Below, piece after piece: positions 52,901-61,215 of a DNA stretch of 64,000 nucleotides; positions within the stretch are counted from its first letter, which is position 1, and each line of letters opens with the position of its first letter. The position numbers and the translations under genes are program-made. The stretch comes from Vulcanimicrobiota bacterium. GTDB lineage: Bacteria; Vulcanimicrobiota; Xenobia; Xenobiales; JADMJV01. The stretch lies in contig JAHBVR010000021.1 in NCBI GenBank assembly GCA_019637395.1, positions 62,001 through 126,000 on the forward strand, written 5' to 3'. The notes beneath the pieces were generated by a model. It had not been told where the DNA came from, did no database searches, and saw only the letters and a list, made by a program, of their open reading frames with translations.

Positions 52901-54646
52901 ATGCTCAGTCCGGATCAATCGATTTCGCTATTTCGGCGCCGGCTGGTGGCTTCCGTACTTCTACCCAGCGCCGTTTTTTGCCTGGCGCTGATCATTTCCT
53001 TGACCTTGCTCCGATACTTATGGGAGGCCAATCGGGCCGTCAGTGATTCCGATCTGGTGCTGGCGCAGGCAAACGAAACCTTCCGGCGCGTAGCCACTTC
53101 GCAGTCGATGGCCCGAGCTTACATGCTCTATGATCGTCCGCGTTTCTTGGAGTCCTATCAGGATGCCAAGACCAGGTTGTGGGCGGAAATGGATGGGCTG
53201 AGCCAACTGACCGCCGATAATGACCAACAGCAAGCTGCTGTGCGGGAGCTGCGTGCTTCCCTGCAGCAATTCCTGGATTTTAGCGATCGTGCCCTGGAGG
53301 CCAAGAAAGCGGGACAGCGGATGGTCTGGAGCGATCAGCAGGAAGCTCTGGCTGTGCAAATTCGTGAAGGATTTAACGGTTTCTTGGAGCGCGAGCAGCG
53401 CTTGCGGGCGCAGCGGCGTAAATACTCCCAGGACCTGGTGGAGAAGTCGGTTTGGGCGCTGGCGGTCGGGGCGATTTTGCTGGGCAGCGGGGTGGCTTTT
53501 TATCTGCGTCTGCTGATCGCGTCCCTACTGCGCAACTATTCCAAGGCGTTGAAGGCCGCCGAGGAGGGGGCTACCGTTCGGGAGCGGGATTATTTTTTCA
53601 CCATGCCCACCCACTTGATGTGCATTTCCGGCCGGGACGGCTACTTCAAGCAATTGAGCCTGGGGTGGGAAAGAACCCTGGGTTACTCCCGTGAGGAACT
53701 GATGGCTCGACCGTTTGTGGAATTCGTACGCCCCGAGGATCAGGTACGCACCAACGAGGTCAAAGTTGAAGCCGACGAAAACGACCAGTCGGGCTTCACC
53801 AATTGTTACCTCCATAAGGATGGAGGCGAGGTCTGGCTGCGCTGGAGTTCTTCTCCCCGGCCCGGCAGCGGGCTGGTCTACTCTTCGGCGGTGGATGTAA
53901 CCGCCGAGCGCCTGGCCGAGCAAGAGATCTGGCGACTCAACGCGGATTTGCATAACAAGGTTCAAGAGCTGGATCGCCTGAACCAGGAATTGGAGTCGTT
54001 CGCATACTCGGTTTCTCACGACCTGCGCTCGCCCCTGCGCGCCCTGGACGGCTTCGCGCAGGCATTGTTGCGCAACAAGCAGGACCAGTTGGACGCACAG
54101 GGACAACAGTTCCTTACCCGCATCAAACTGGCCGCCCAAAAGATGGGGGAATTGATAGACGATCTGCTACTTTTGTCGCGGGTAACCCGTGCCGAGATCA
54201 AAGTCGCGGACATTGACCTGAGCGCGCTGGCGGAAGAGATTTTGCAGGAGTTGCGCCAGCATCATCCCGACCGGCAGGTGGCTACCACCGTGGCCCCAGA
54301 TTTGAAGATGCAGGGCGACCCGAACCTGATTCGAGTGATGCTGCGCAATCTGCTGGAGAACGCCTGGAAGTATACGGGCAAGCTCGAACAGGCGGAAATT
54401 TCACTGACTCGGATTGGTTCGGCCTTTTGCGTGCGCGATAACGGAGCGGGCTTTGACATGGAATATCAAGATAAATTGTTTGCGCCGTTTCAGCGTTTGC
54501 ACCGGCCGGGAGAATTTGAGGGCACTGGCGTAGGGCTGGCCACCGTGCAGCGCGTGGTGAGGCGCCACGGGGGAAAGATTTGGGCCGAATCAGAAGTCGG
54601 TAGGGGCGCGGCTTTTTATTTTCAGATGACCGAGGAGAATGGATGA
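52901..54646 (+). CDS. CHASE3-PAS sensor histidine kinase
   Basis: 581 residues: a transmembrane segment at about 18-40, a helical CHASE3-type extracytoplasmic domain (41-185), a second transmembrane segment (186-206), PAS (about 232-340, MCISGRDGYFKQLSLGWE), a coiled linker, HisKA with FAYSVSHDLRSPLRALDG (His373), and HATPase_c with NLLENAWKYT, DNGAGFD and GTGVGLATV. The SVSHDLR form is characteristic of kinases that phosphorylate Rcp1-like single-domain regulators, and such a regulator follows with a 4-nt overlap. Confidence 0.95.
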   Translation: MLSPDQSISLFRRRLVASVLLPSAVFCLALIISLTLLRYLWEANRAVSDSDLVLAQANETFRRVATSQSMARAYMLYDRPRFLESYQDAKTRLWAEMDGLSQLTADNDQQQAAVRELRASLQQFLDFSDRALEAKKAGQRMVWSDQQEALAVQIREGFNGFLEREQRLRAQRRKYSQDLVEKSVWALAVGAILLGSGVAFYLRLLIASLLRNYSKALKAAEEGATVRERDYFFTMPTHLMCISGRDGYFKQLSLGWERTLGYSREELMARPFVEFVRPEDQVRTNEVKVEADENDQSGFTNCYLHKDGGEVWLRWSSSPRPGSGLVYSSAVDVTAERLAEQEIWRLNADLHNKVQELDRLNQELESFAYSVSHDLRSPLRALDGFAQALLRNKQDQLDAQGQQFLTRIKLAAQKMGELIDDLLLLSRVTRAEIKVADIDLSALAEEILQELRQHHPDRQVATTVAPDLKMQGDPNLIRVMLRNLLENAWKYTGKLEQAEISLTRIGSAFCVRDNGAGFDMEYQDKLFAPFQRLHRPGEFEGTGVGLATVQRVVRRHGGKIWAESEVGRGAAFYFQMTEENG

Positions 54647-55083
54647 AACCCTTTGTACTGCTGGTGGAAGACAATCCAGACGACGAAATGCTGACCCTGC
54701 TGGCCTTCCAAGAAAGCCGCCTGGCCAACCCGATAGAAGTTGTGCGTGACGGAGTCGAGGCCATCGAGTTTCTTGAAGGCACGGGACAATACGCGGGGCG
54801 CGACGCCAGCCGCCTGCCCCAGTTGGTGCTGCTGGATTTGAACTTGCCACGCAAAAACGGATTGCAGGTGCTGGAGTGGATGCGCGGTCGCGAGCAGACT
54901 CGCCTGATCCCGGTGGTGATGCTGACCACGTCCAACCAGGAGCGCGATCTGCTCGAGAGCTATCGTCTGGGTGTTAATAGCTACGTGCGCAAACCGGTGG
55001 ATTTCCAGCAGTTTCAACAGGCCATCGGGCAACTGGGCATGTACTGGTTGGTGCTGAACCAACTGCCCTGGACGGCCACCTGA
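54643..55083 (+). CDS. Rcp1-like single-domain response regulator
   Basis: 146 residues, a receiver with no output domain: VEDNPDDEML, phospho-acceptor Asp in VLLDLNLPRKNG, TTSNQERD and the conserved Lys in YVRKPVDF. The insert in the beta3 region (GQYAGRDASRLP) is typical of Rcp1 proteins. It overlaps its kinase by 4 nt. Its downstream target is not in evidence here. Confidence 0.95.
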   Translation: MKPFVLLVEDNPDDEMLTLLAFQESRLANPIEVVRDGVEAIEFLEGTGQYAGRDASRLPQLVLLDLNLPRKNGLQVLEWMRGREQTRLIPVVMLTTSNQERDLLESYRLGVNSYVRKPVDFQQFQQAIGQLGMYWLVLNQLPWTAT

Positions 55084-55135
55084 ATCCTGGAGAGGGCCAC
55101 GACAATACGGAACTTTGCTCGATGGTAAATAGGCC

Positions 55136-55165
55136 GCCGGAAGACCGCTGTCGAATGCTTCCGGC
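55136..55165 (+). promoter_or_regulatory. Hairpin immediately before the zinc-ribbon gene
   Basis: GCCGGAAG (55136-55143) and CTTCCGGC (55158-55165) are perfect complements with a 14-nt loop. The stem ends 2 nt before ATG 55168 and would hinder ribosome entry there; the internal ATG at 55183 would be less affected. Confidence 0.4.
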
Positions 55166-55167
55166 TT

Positions 55168-55359
55168 ATGGAACTGGGACGTATGGATGTGGAGCGTAAG
55201 CTTGCCTGCAAGTACTGCCGCAAATTGCTGCCGGACTTTCACCCTCAGGAAGTGCTGGAGGCGGAACAATACCCGGTGCGCTGTCCGGAATGCCGCCAGG
55301 TGGTGGAGTTCACCCCGGAATACGTCGAGCAGGTGCGCCTCAAGGGTCGGGGGAGTTAG
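55168..55359 (+). CDS. Small zinc-ribbon protein
   Basis: 63 residues with two CxxC knuckles: CKYC at about 14-17 and CPEC at about 39-42, followed by a basic end (LKGRGS). This is a compact zinc ribbon as found in small RNA- or protein-binding factors. ATG 55168 is taken; ATG 55183 (MDVERKLACKYC) is an equally good start behind GGGAC. It precedes the UPF0104 gene by about 15 nt. Confidence 0.65.
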   Translation: MELGRMDVERKLACKYCRKLLPDFHPQEVLEAEQYPVRCPECRQVVEFTPEYVEQVRLKGRGS

Positions 55360-55374
55360 GACGTAGGGACCTAC

Positions 55375-56244
55375 CTGAGCAAACTGCTGCCCTTGCTGAT
55401 CGGGGGGGCCCTGCTGGTCGGCCTGTGGAGCCGGTTTTCCTGGAATCAGGTGGCGCTGGCCTTTCACCAGGTTGGTTGGGCCATGGTGCCACTGGTTTTG
55501 CTGGCGGCGGTATGGCTGCCCTGGGACACCCTGACGCTGTCGCGCCTGCTGCGGCCCGGCGCGTTAAGCTGGCGCTTGCTCTGGCTGGAATGGAGTTGCG
55601 ATAGTTTGTGTACTCTGATTCCACTGGCCGGCCTGGGCGGGGAGCCGTTTCGCTATCGGCATTTGCCGGGCTATACCGAGCGACCCTTGCAAGTGTTGGT
55701 GGCTTACCGCAGCCTGCACGCCTGGGCCGGTTTGTTCACGGCCTGGGCGGGGGCGGCTCTGTGCTGGTTGACGGGACAACCCGGTTTACCCTGGGGCGGG
55801 TTGGCTTTAGCCGGCCTGGCTGTCTGGATCGGTGGCCTGGTGGCTTTTACGCGGGCTCATGCGCGCTACTGGTCGGAACTACCGGGGCGGCGTTTGCTCC
55901 AGGCGTTTGCAGCCAAGTTGGTGAGCCGAACCCTGCAAATCAGCGAGGTCGGCTGCGTGCTGCTGGCCCTGGGCGTGCCGCTGACGCCGGCGGGTTGGCT
56001 GCTGATCCAGTCGTCTTTAATGGCGGCCGCCAGCCTGTTTTCGTTTATTCCGGGTGGTCTTGGAGTGCACGAAACGGCACTGTTGAGCGCCTGCCAGGCT
56101 TTGGGGCTGAGTCCGGAGATCGGATTTCAGTTAGGCTTGATTCGGCGTTGTCGGCAGTTGGCCTGGTCTCTCTTAGGATTGCTGCCAGCGCTTTGTCTGG
56201 AGGCGGGGAAACGGCGCTTCGGCGGCGAAAGCCAGCCTTCATGA
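55375..56244 (+). CDS. UPF0104/flippase-like integral membrane protein
   Basis: 289 residues if started at CTG 55375 (MSKLLPLLIGGALLVGLW). Seven or eight hydrophobic segments run through the protein, with the family-type elements GLGGEPFRYRHL near residue 85 and FSFIPGGLGVHETALLSACQALG near the C-terminus. It resembles the LPG-synthase transmembrane/UPF0104 family, which includes putative lipid flippases. The first ATG/GTG/TTG is TTG 55393, with no ribosome site, whereas TAGGGA lies 5 nt before CTG 55375. The stop overlaps the next gene (ATGA). Confidence 0.82.
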   Translation: MSKLLPLLIGGALLVGLWSRFSWNQVALAFHQVGWAMVPLVLLAAVWLPWDTLTLSRLLRPGALSWRLLWLEWSCDSLCTLIPLAGLGGEPFRYRHLPGYTERPLQVLVAYRSLHAWAGLFTAWAGAALCWLTGQPGLPWGGLALAGLAVWIGGLVAFTRAHARYWSELPGRRLLQAFAAKLVSRTLQISEVGCVLLALGVPLTPAGWLLIQSSLMAAASLFSFIPGGLGVHETALLSACQALGLSPEIGFQLGLIRRCRQLAWSLLGLLPALCLEAGKRRFGGESQPS

Positions 56245-57251
56245 TCGGTCCCGACCTTCGAATCTCTGGCCAGAGGCCGCTCTCCGTGACGCGGCGCAAG
56301 TCTTCCGTAAAGCAGGCGGAGGCTGGCCAGGTCGATCAGTTCTCTCCCAGCGGAGGAAGCGTTCCGATGGCCAGACCCTGGCTGCGGCGTACCGCCACGG
56401 TCGCCTGCATGGCTTTGTCAATGGCCGGGCTGCTGGCCGGCCCGGTGTCGGCCGCCGCCGGCGAGCAATTCGCCCAGATCGAGCAATTGACCGAAAAGGC
56501 CGAGAAGAAGATTCTCAAGGAAAGTGATGGCCGGGGGCAGATCGTGCGCCTGAAAGAAGGCATTCCGGGGCGGGGAATTCACCTTTCCATTCACGGCCTG
56601 GGGGCGCATCCGGGGGATATGGCTCCCCTGACCAACCGGGCCGAAGCTCGCGGTCAAACTACCGCCACCTTTGCGTATAACGATTTTCACGGGGATCAGA
56701 AGCAGAACGCTCGGTCGCTGGCTTCCGAATTAAAGGGCTGGATTGCCGAGCATCCGGGCGAGAAGATGACCATTGAAACCCATAGCCTGGGTGGCCGCAC
56801 CATTCTGGCCGCCTTTCACTATCTGCAGGAAACCGGCGACATGCCCAAGACCGCCATTCAATTGAATTTGATTTCGCCGCCTCTGGCCGGGTTCGGCTTG
56901 CTCAACCTGGCCTTGCCCTTGCCGATTCCGGTGGCCAAACTGATTCCCGGGGCGGCCGCGGCGCGCGACATGGCCAGCGGCTCGGGAGCCCAGGATTTGC
57001 TGGAGAGGGTACGCCTGCCCGACAACGTCAAGACCACGATTTTCTACGGTGATAACGATAATCTGATCGATTATACCAGCAAGGGCGCCAAGAAGATGGC
57101 CGAAAATCTAAACGCCCAGGTCTACTACCTGGCCGGCGAACACACCACCACCGTGCCCAGCGTGGCCTCCCAGTCCTTCCGCGATTTTTCCAGTGAACCG
57201 TTACCCTACAAACCCCACGAACGCGACCATCACGGCCCCCATCATCATTAA
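56241..57251 (+). CDS. Exported alpha/beta hydrolase with D-x-F leader and His-rich tail
   Basis: 336 residues. An N-terminal polar stretch with VDQFSPSG (31-38) precedes a hydrophobic segment (about 51-72, ending VSAAA). The hydrolase domain has the oxyanion-side SIHGLG, nucleophile motif THSLGG (GxSxG with Thr in the first position), acid GDNDN and His in AGEHTT. The C-terminus HERDHHGPHHH may bind metal. Likely a lipase- or esterase-like enzyme on the outside of the cell membrane. The ATG overlaps the stop of the UPF0104 gene. Confidence 0.8.
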   Translation: MIGPDLRISGQRPLSVTRRKSSVKQAEAGQVDQFSPSGGSVPMARPWLRRTATVACMALSMAGLLAGPVSAAAGEQFAQIEQLTEKAEKKILKESDGRGQIVRLKEGIPGRGIHLSIHGLGAHPGDMAPLTNRAEARGQTTATFAYNDFHGDQKQNARSLASELKGWIAEHPGEKMTIETHSLGGRTILAAFHYLQETGDMPKTAIQLNLISPPLAGFGLLNLALPLPIPVAKLIPGAAAARDMASGSGAQDLLERVRLPDNVKTTIFYGDNDNLIDYTSKGAKKMAENLNAQVYYLAGEHTTTVPSVASQSFRDFSSEPLPYKPHERDHHGPHHH

Positions 57252-57324
57252 GTTCGCTGATCAAGGCACCGGTATTCGAGGCGATTTCCCCAGGCTGGAT
57301 TTCAGGTGCAGGCGGCTTTGTAAG

Positions 57325-57391
57325 CGCTCGGCTTTCGAACGAGCCGAGCGGGAAAGGGCGACCATGGGTGGCGGTAGCTTAGGCTACCGCC
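57325..57391 (+). ncRNA. Two strong hairpins in a 213-bp leader (possible structured RNA)
   Basis: CGCTCGGCT (57325-57333) and AGCCGAGCG (57342-57350) form a perfect 9-bp stem. GGCGGTAGC (57370-57378) and GCTACCGCC (57383-57391) form another with loop TTAG. Both lie between the hydrolase stop and the secreted protein at 57465. The stretch between them contains GGGAAAGGGCGACC. I could not match the whole to a known riboswitch class. Confidence 0.4.
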
Positions 57392-57464
57392 GTGAAAAAG
57401 GGCTTAAGGGGCAGAGAGCACGAACTCCGGCTCAACTTGTAGCCTATGAGGAAGATGAGAACTT

Positions 57465-57950
57465 ATGAAAATCGCCGCGACCTCACTCCTTTGCCTGTTG
57501 CTGGCAGGTTCGGCCTGGACTAAGCCAATTGAAGGTGGCGCCAATCAAAAGGAAGGCGTGGCCGGTGCTCCCAAACAGTGGCTCTTTAACGGGAAATACC
57601 GCCTGTTGGTGGACAGTATGGCCGAAACCACCCAGGCCGAACTGGATGCCGACAGCGGTGTGCCTCGCCCTGAAGCGGGCGAGAAGGTGTGGACCCTGAA
57701 GATGACGATGAAGTTCGGTCAGAAGCAACAGGATGTCGACACGCTGGATATTTCGGTGGCTGACGCCGAGGACATCACTCAGACCTTCAAACCTTATCTG
57801 ATTTTGCCCAACCCGACTCCTTTGACGGTGCAGGGCGGGGCCTGGAAAGAAAATGCCTACATCGCGCTGCCGGCCGCCTTCGTACCGGCCAAGTTGGTGA
57901 TCAGCTTTCCCAGCGCGGCGCAACTTCCCGCCTTTCGAATCAAGCTCTAG
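57465..57950 (+). CDS. Secreted protein of unknown function
   Basis: 161 residues with signal peptide MKIAATSLLCLLLAGSAWT. The mature part is beta-rich (GKYRLLVDSMAET, KVWTLKMTMKFGQ, YIALPAAFVPAKLVISF). No family recognised. It is preceded by the hairpin-rich leader at 57325-57391. AACTTATG has only a weak ribosome site (TGAGAA). Confidence 0.6.
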   Translation: MKIAATSLLCLLLAGSAWTKPIEGGANQKEGVAGAPKQWLFNGKYRLLVDSMAETTQAELDADSGVPRPEAGEKVWTLKMTMKFGQKQQDVDTLDISVADAEDITQTFKPYLILPNPTPLTVQGGAWKENAYIALPAAFVPAKLVISFPSAAQLPAFRIKL

Positions 57951-58041
57951 GCCCGGCCGACTACGAGCGCGCTCGGGTATCCGGGAGCTGCGGCGTTGAG
58001 ATGACAGGGCTGCCAGCAAAAGCCCGCGAAAAGCTGTTCCA

Positions 58042-59784
58042 ATGCAACCCGCCTCGCCTGCCATCACCGACAGCCGTCTGGCCGCCCTCGTTTCCGAGCA
58101 AGTCCGCCAGGCTTTTCTAGAATACCAGGACCAGTTTCACGAGATCAGTCGCCGGGCGCGCCAGCGCTTTCTGGACCGGGACTGGCGCGGAAGTTATGCC
58201 GATGCGGCCCAGCGACTGCACCTCTATAGCCAGCAACTCAATAGCCTGACGGCCACCTTGGAGACCATGATGGGCAAGCGCTTTGCGGAGCGCACCGTGT
58301 GGATCGCCATCAAGGCGGTTTATTCTTCCCTGATCGCTCAGAATTCCGAGTGGGAAATCGCCGAGAGCTTTTTTAACTCGGTAACGCGCCGCATCTTTGC
58401 CACCGAAGGTGTGGATCAAACCATCGAATTCGTCGACCCGGACTTCGATGCCCCGCCCAGCGCGGTTGCCTATGAATTGCTGAGCCGGCGTAGCGGCGGC
58501 GATTTGAAGAAGCTGCTCACGACCGCCTTGACCGATGGCCCGGCCGGCGGTTTTGATGCATCCTTGTGGGAATGCCTGGAGATGCAGGTGGAGCATGCCG
58601 CGGAGCGCATTCTGGCGGCCCTGGGCGCAGGCTCGGAATACACCCTGGAAATGATCTCCACGGCCTTCCTTCGCGGCCGCGGAGTGTATTTGGTGGGAAA
58701 ATTGGAGCGCGAGGGGGCGCATCTGCCTTTGGCGCTGTGCCTGCGCCACGAGAGTGAGCGGGGTATTACGTTGGATGCTGTGCTGGTCGACGAGTTGGCC
58801 CTGTCCATTTTGTTTTCCTACACCCGCTCTTATTTCCGCGTAGACGTGGAGTGCCCTTATGAGCTGGTCCGGCAATTGCGCGCTCTGCTGCCCAGGAAGC
58901 CGCTGGGCGATCTCTACAACGCCATCGGTTACCACCGCCACGGCAAGACCGAGCTCTACCGAGATTTCGTGGCCCACATGCGCCAATCCAACCAGAAATT
59001 CGTGGCCGCCGAAGGCACTCGCGGCATGGTCATGCTGGTCTTTACCTTGCCGAGCTACGACGTTGTCTTCAAGTTGATCAAGGATCGCTTTGACTATCCC
59101 AAAGAGGCCAGTCGTGGCGACGTGGAGCAGCGCTATCGGCTGGTCTTTGAACACGACCGGGCGGGCCGACTGGTCGAGGCCCACGAATTTGAGCATCTGC
59201 GAATTCCTCAGAATCGCTTTGAGGAAAGTTTGCTGGCCACTCTGCTGCGCGAGGCCGGAGACACGGTGCGCCTGGAAGGTAAAGACGTGCTGATCGCGCA
59301 CGCCTACGTGGAGCGCCGGGTGCGGCCCCTCAATCTTTTCTTGAACGAGGCCGAGGAGACCATGTCGGTGGCGGCCGCCCTGGATTACGGGCAGGCGCTC
59401 AAAGATCTGGCTCGATCCAATATCTTCGCCGGGGACCTGCTGACCAAGAATTTCGGCGTAACGCGCACCGGGCGGGTGGTCTTTTATGATTATGATGAAT
59501 TGTGTTTTATCACCGATTGCAATTTCCGGGATCTGCCTCAGGCCACTACGCCGGAACAAGAAATGGCTGCAGAACCGTGGTACTCGGTGCGCGAAAACGA
59601 TATTTTTCCGGAGGAATTCAAGAGATTCCTGGCTTTCCCCGAGCCGGCTCGCGCCGCTTTCTATGAGGAGCACGGCGACCTTTTTGATCCCGAATATTGG
59701 CGAGGCATCCAGGCCAAATTACGGGCCGGGGAAATCCCCGAGGTCTTTCCGTATAAATCAGTCTGCCGCTTGCCGAAGTGCTAA
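58042..59784 (+). CDS. aceK: Isocitrate dehydrogenase kinase/phosphatase AceK
   Basis: AceK phosphorylates and dephosphorylates isocitrate dehydrogenase, directing carbon between the TCA cycle and the glyoxylate bypass. The 580 residues match the family length (578 in E. coli). The regulatory N-terminal half is followed by the kinase-like half with GMVMLVFTLPSYDVVFKLIKD (ATP-binding strands and Lys), RVRPLNLFL, NIFAGDLLTKNFGV and VVFYDYDELCF, which supply the catalytic and metal-binding residues. No aceA, aceB or icd gene is in the window. The stop overlaps the convergent gene by 4 nt. Confidence 0.96.
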   Translation: MQPASPAITDSRLAALVSEQVRQAFLEYQDQFHEISRRARQRFLDRDWRGSYADAAQRLHLYSQQLNSLTATLETMMGKRFAERTVWIAIKAVYSSLIAQNSEWEIAESFFNSVTRRIFATEGVDQTIEFVDPDFDAPPSAVAYELLSRRSGGDLKKLLTTALTDGPAGGFDASLWECLEMQVEHAAERILAALGAGSEYTLEMISTAFLRGRGVYLVGKLEREGAHLPLALCLRHESERGITLDAVLVDELALSILFSYTRSYFRVDVECPYELVRQLRALLPRKPLGDLYNAIGYHRHGKTELYRDFVAHMRQSNQKFVAAEGTRGMVMLVFTLPSYDVVFKLIKDRFDYPKEASRGDVEQRYRLVFEHDRAGRLVEAHEFEHLRIPQNRFEESLLATLLREAGDTVRLEGKDVLIAHAYVERRVRPLNLFLNEAEETMSVAAALDYGQALKDLARSNIFAGDLLTKNFGVTRTGRVVFYDYDELCFITDCNFRDLPQATTPEQEMAAEPWYSVRENDIFPEEFKRFLAFPEPARAAFYEEHGDLFDPEYWRGIQAKLRAGEIPEVFPYKSVCRLPKC

Positions 59785-60236
59785 CGCCATTTTACGCCGT
59801 TTAGCCACTTTTCGTAGGCAGCCGCATTGCCCTGGGCGTAGTGCACCTGAAAAATATACAGATTCTTGGAGACCGGCACCATTCCAATCACGGTTTTGAA
59901 ATTTGGATATTCTTTCATGACCTGGCTGGCTTCGAAAACCGCGGCCTGGCGACCGCCCACCTTGCCCAGTTTGGAAGCGGAAATCTTCCAGGGCATGCTT
60001 TTAGGAATTTCCTTGACCAACTGAGCCGCCGTCTTTCCGTCCGACGGGCTGCGCGTCACCACCACCAGGGCTCTGGCGGTTGCAGAGACCAGGTTGAGCA
60101 TACTGCTGGGATTGGGATTGTCCAGGGTCTGAGCTTCCGCCGGAATGGTCATGGTAAAGGAGCCGTCTTTTGAAGCAGCCGGGTTGGGTGCGGCTACAGC
60201 GGCCAGGGAGAGCAGGACGAAAAGTAACCATCGCAT
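59781..60236 (-). CDS. Secreted protein of unknown function
   Basis: 151 residues with signal peptide MRWLLFVLLSLAAVAA. The mature part (FTMTIPAEAQTLDNP, YIFQVHYAQGNAAAYEKWLNGVKW) resembles small periplasmic PsbP/DUF-type folds in general outline, but I cannot name a family. It converges with aceK. Confidence 0.6.
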   Translation of the reverse strand: MRWLLFVLLSLAAVAAPNPAASKDGSFTMTIPAEAQTLDNPNPSSMLNLVSATARALVVVTRSPSDGKTAAQLVKEIPKSMPWKISASKLGKVGGRQAAVFEASQVMKEYPNFKTVIGMVPVSKNLYIFQVHYAQGNAAAYEKWLNGVKWR

Positions 60237-60271
60237 GGACTGACCTTCGCCATCAGCCGCTCCGCGCCTCG

Positions 60272-61114
60272 TCAGAGCCGTTGGAGCCAGACCGTGACTT
60301 CGAAACGGTTGTAGAAGAGCTGTTTCAGACGCGGGATGCGGTAGGCCGAACGCAGTAAATTCAGAGCGCGGCGCAAAGGGCCGCGGCGCGACTCGAGCTC
60401 TTCAGCCACGTTGCCGAGCTTCAGAGTGATCACTGCCAGGCTGCCGGAACGCAGCCGGGGAGCGGCCCGCAGCATGATTTCGGCCGACTCTTCCGCGTGC
60501 ATCCACATGTCGTTCACGATCAGATCGTAGCTTTGGCAGGACTGAGCCAGGTGCTCCTGAGCCGTTTGTTGGTGGTGGATAAGATTCGGGTGCTTCCACT
60601 GCATGTCTCGTGGATCGACGGCCGTAACCGACAGTCCGGCACGGTTCAACACACGCGACCAGCCTCCCGGCGCAGCCCCCAGGTCGAGCGCCCGGCCGTG
60701 CAGACGAAGGTTGAAGGTTGCGATGGCCCGGTTCACTAGCTCGGGATCGGGAGTAAAGTGAGGCACTCCCCAGGGCCAGGGTGTGAGTTGCTGGGCGGGC
60801 CACACCACTCCCGCGCAGTCTTGAAATCGGTAGAGGGTGGGAAGATTCGGCTGAAAGGGCTGAACGAATAAGGGAGCGGGTTTCTCCAACGTCTGCGCCA
60901 GCTGCGGGGGATTGGGCTGAACAGGATGAATGTGGCGTACATAAATCGGCGGTCGATGACGCCACCTTTGGCTTAATCGCTGAAATGTACCCGGCCAGTC
61001 GGCCAGGAGCACATCGGGCGCCAGACGTCGGAAGTTGCACAGACCGGTGCGCCGGGCTTCGCCCTGAGCGAGGCTGGCGAAGGGGGCGGAATAGGTGAGG
61101 ACGACAGGAGTCAT
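60272..61114 (-). CDS. FtsJ-fold methyltransferase (RlmM-like)
   Basis: 280 residues. The C-terminal half is a Rossmann methyltransferase: SAM motif ALDLGAAPGGWSRVL, acidic AVDPRD, the catalytic Asp in LIVNDM, and Lys in VITLKL, the K-D-K-E pattern of FtsJ-type 2'-O-ribose methyltransferases. The N-terminal 130 residues (VLLADWPGTFQRLSQ, PIYVRHIHPVQ) may be a THUMP-like RNA-binding part, as in 23S rRNA C2498 methyltransferase RlmM. The specificity is inferred only. Confidence 0.85.
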   Translation of the reverse strand: MTPVVLTYSAPFASLAQGEARRTGLCNFRRLAPDVLLADWPGTFQRLSQRWRHRPPIYVRHIHPVQPNPPQLAQTLEKPAPLFVQPFQPNLPTLYRFQDCAGVVWPAQQLTPWPWGVPHFTPDPELVNRAIATFNLRLHGRALDLGAAPGGWSRVLNRAGLSVTAVDPRDMQWKHPNLIHHQQTAQEHLAQSCQSYDLIVNDMWMHAEESAEIMLRAAPRLRSGSLAVITLKLGNVAEELESRRGPLRRALNLLRSAYRIPRLKQLFYNRFEVTVWLQRL

Positions 61115-61215
61115 TCTCGGTTACGGACCATCAGAGAGGGCCGCGCTCTGCCAAGCTACCCGGTGAGGTTAGCTTGAGGCCGGGCGGAAGTCAAGGCCTG
61201 GGGTGCGAACCCGGC

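Noticed and set aside
57252-57464. Cyclic-di-GMP (GEMM) riboswitch
   Set aside because: Only short GA-rich stretches resemble it; the conserved GEMM tetraloop-receptor sequence is not visible.
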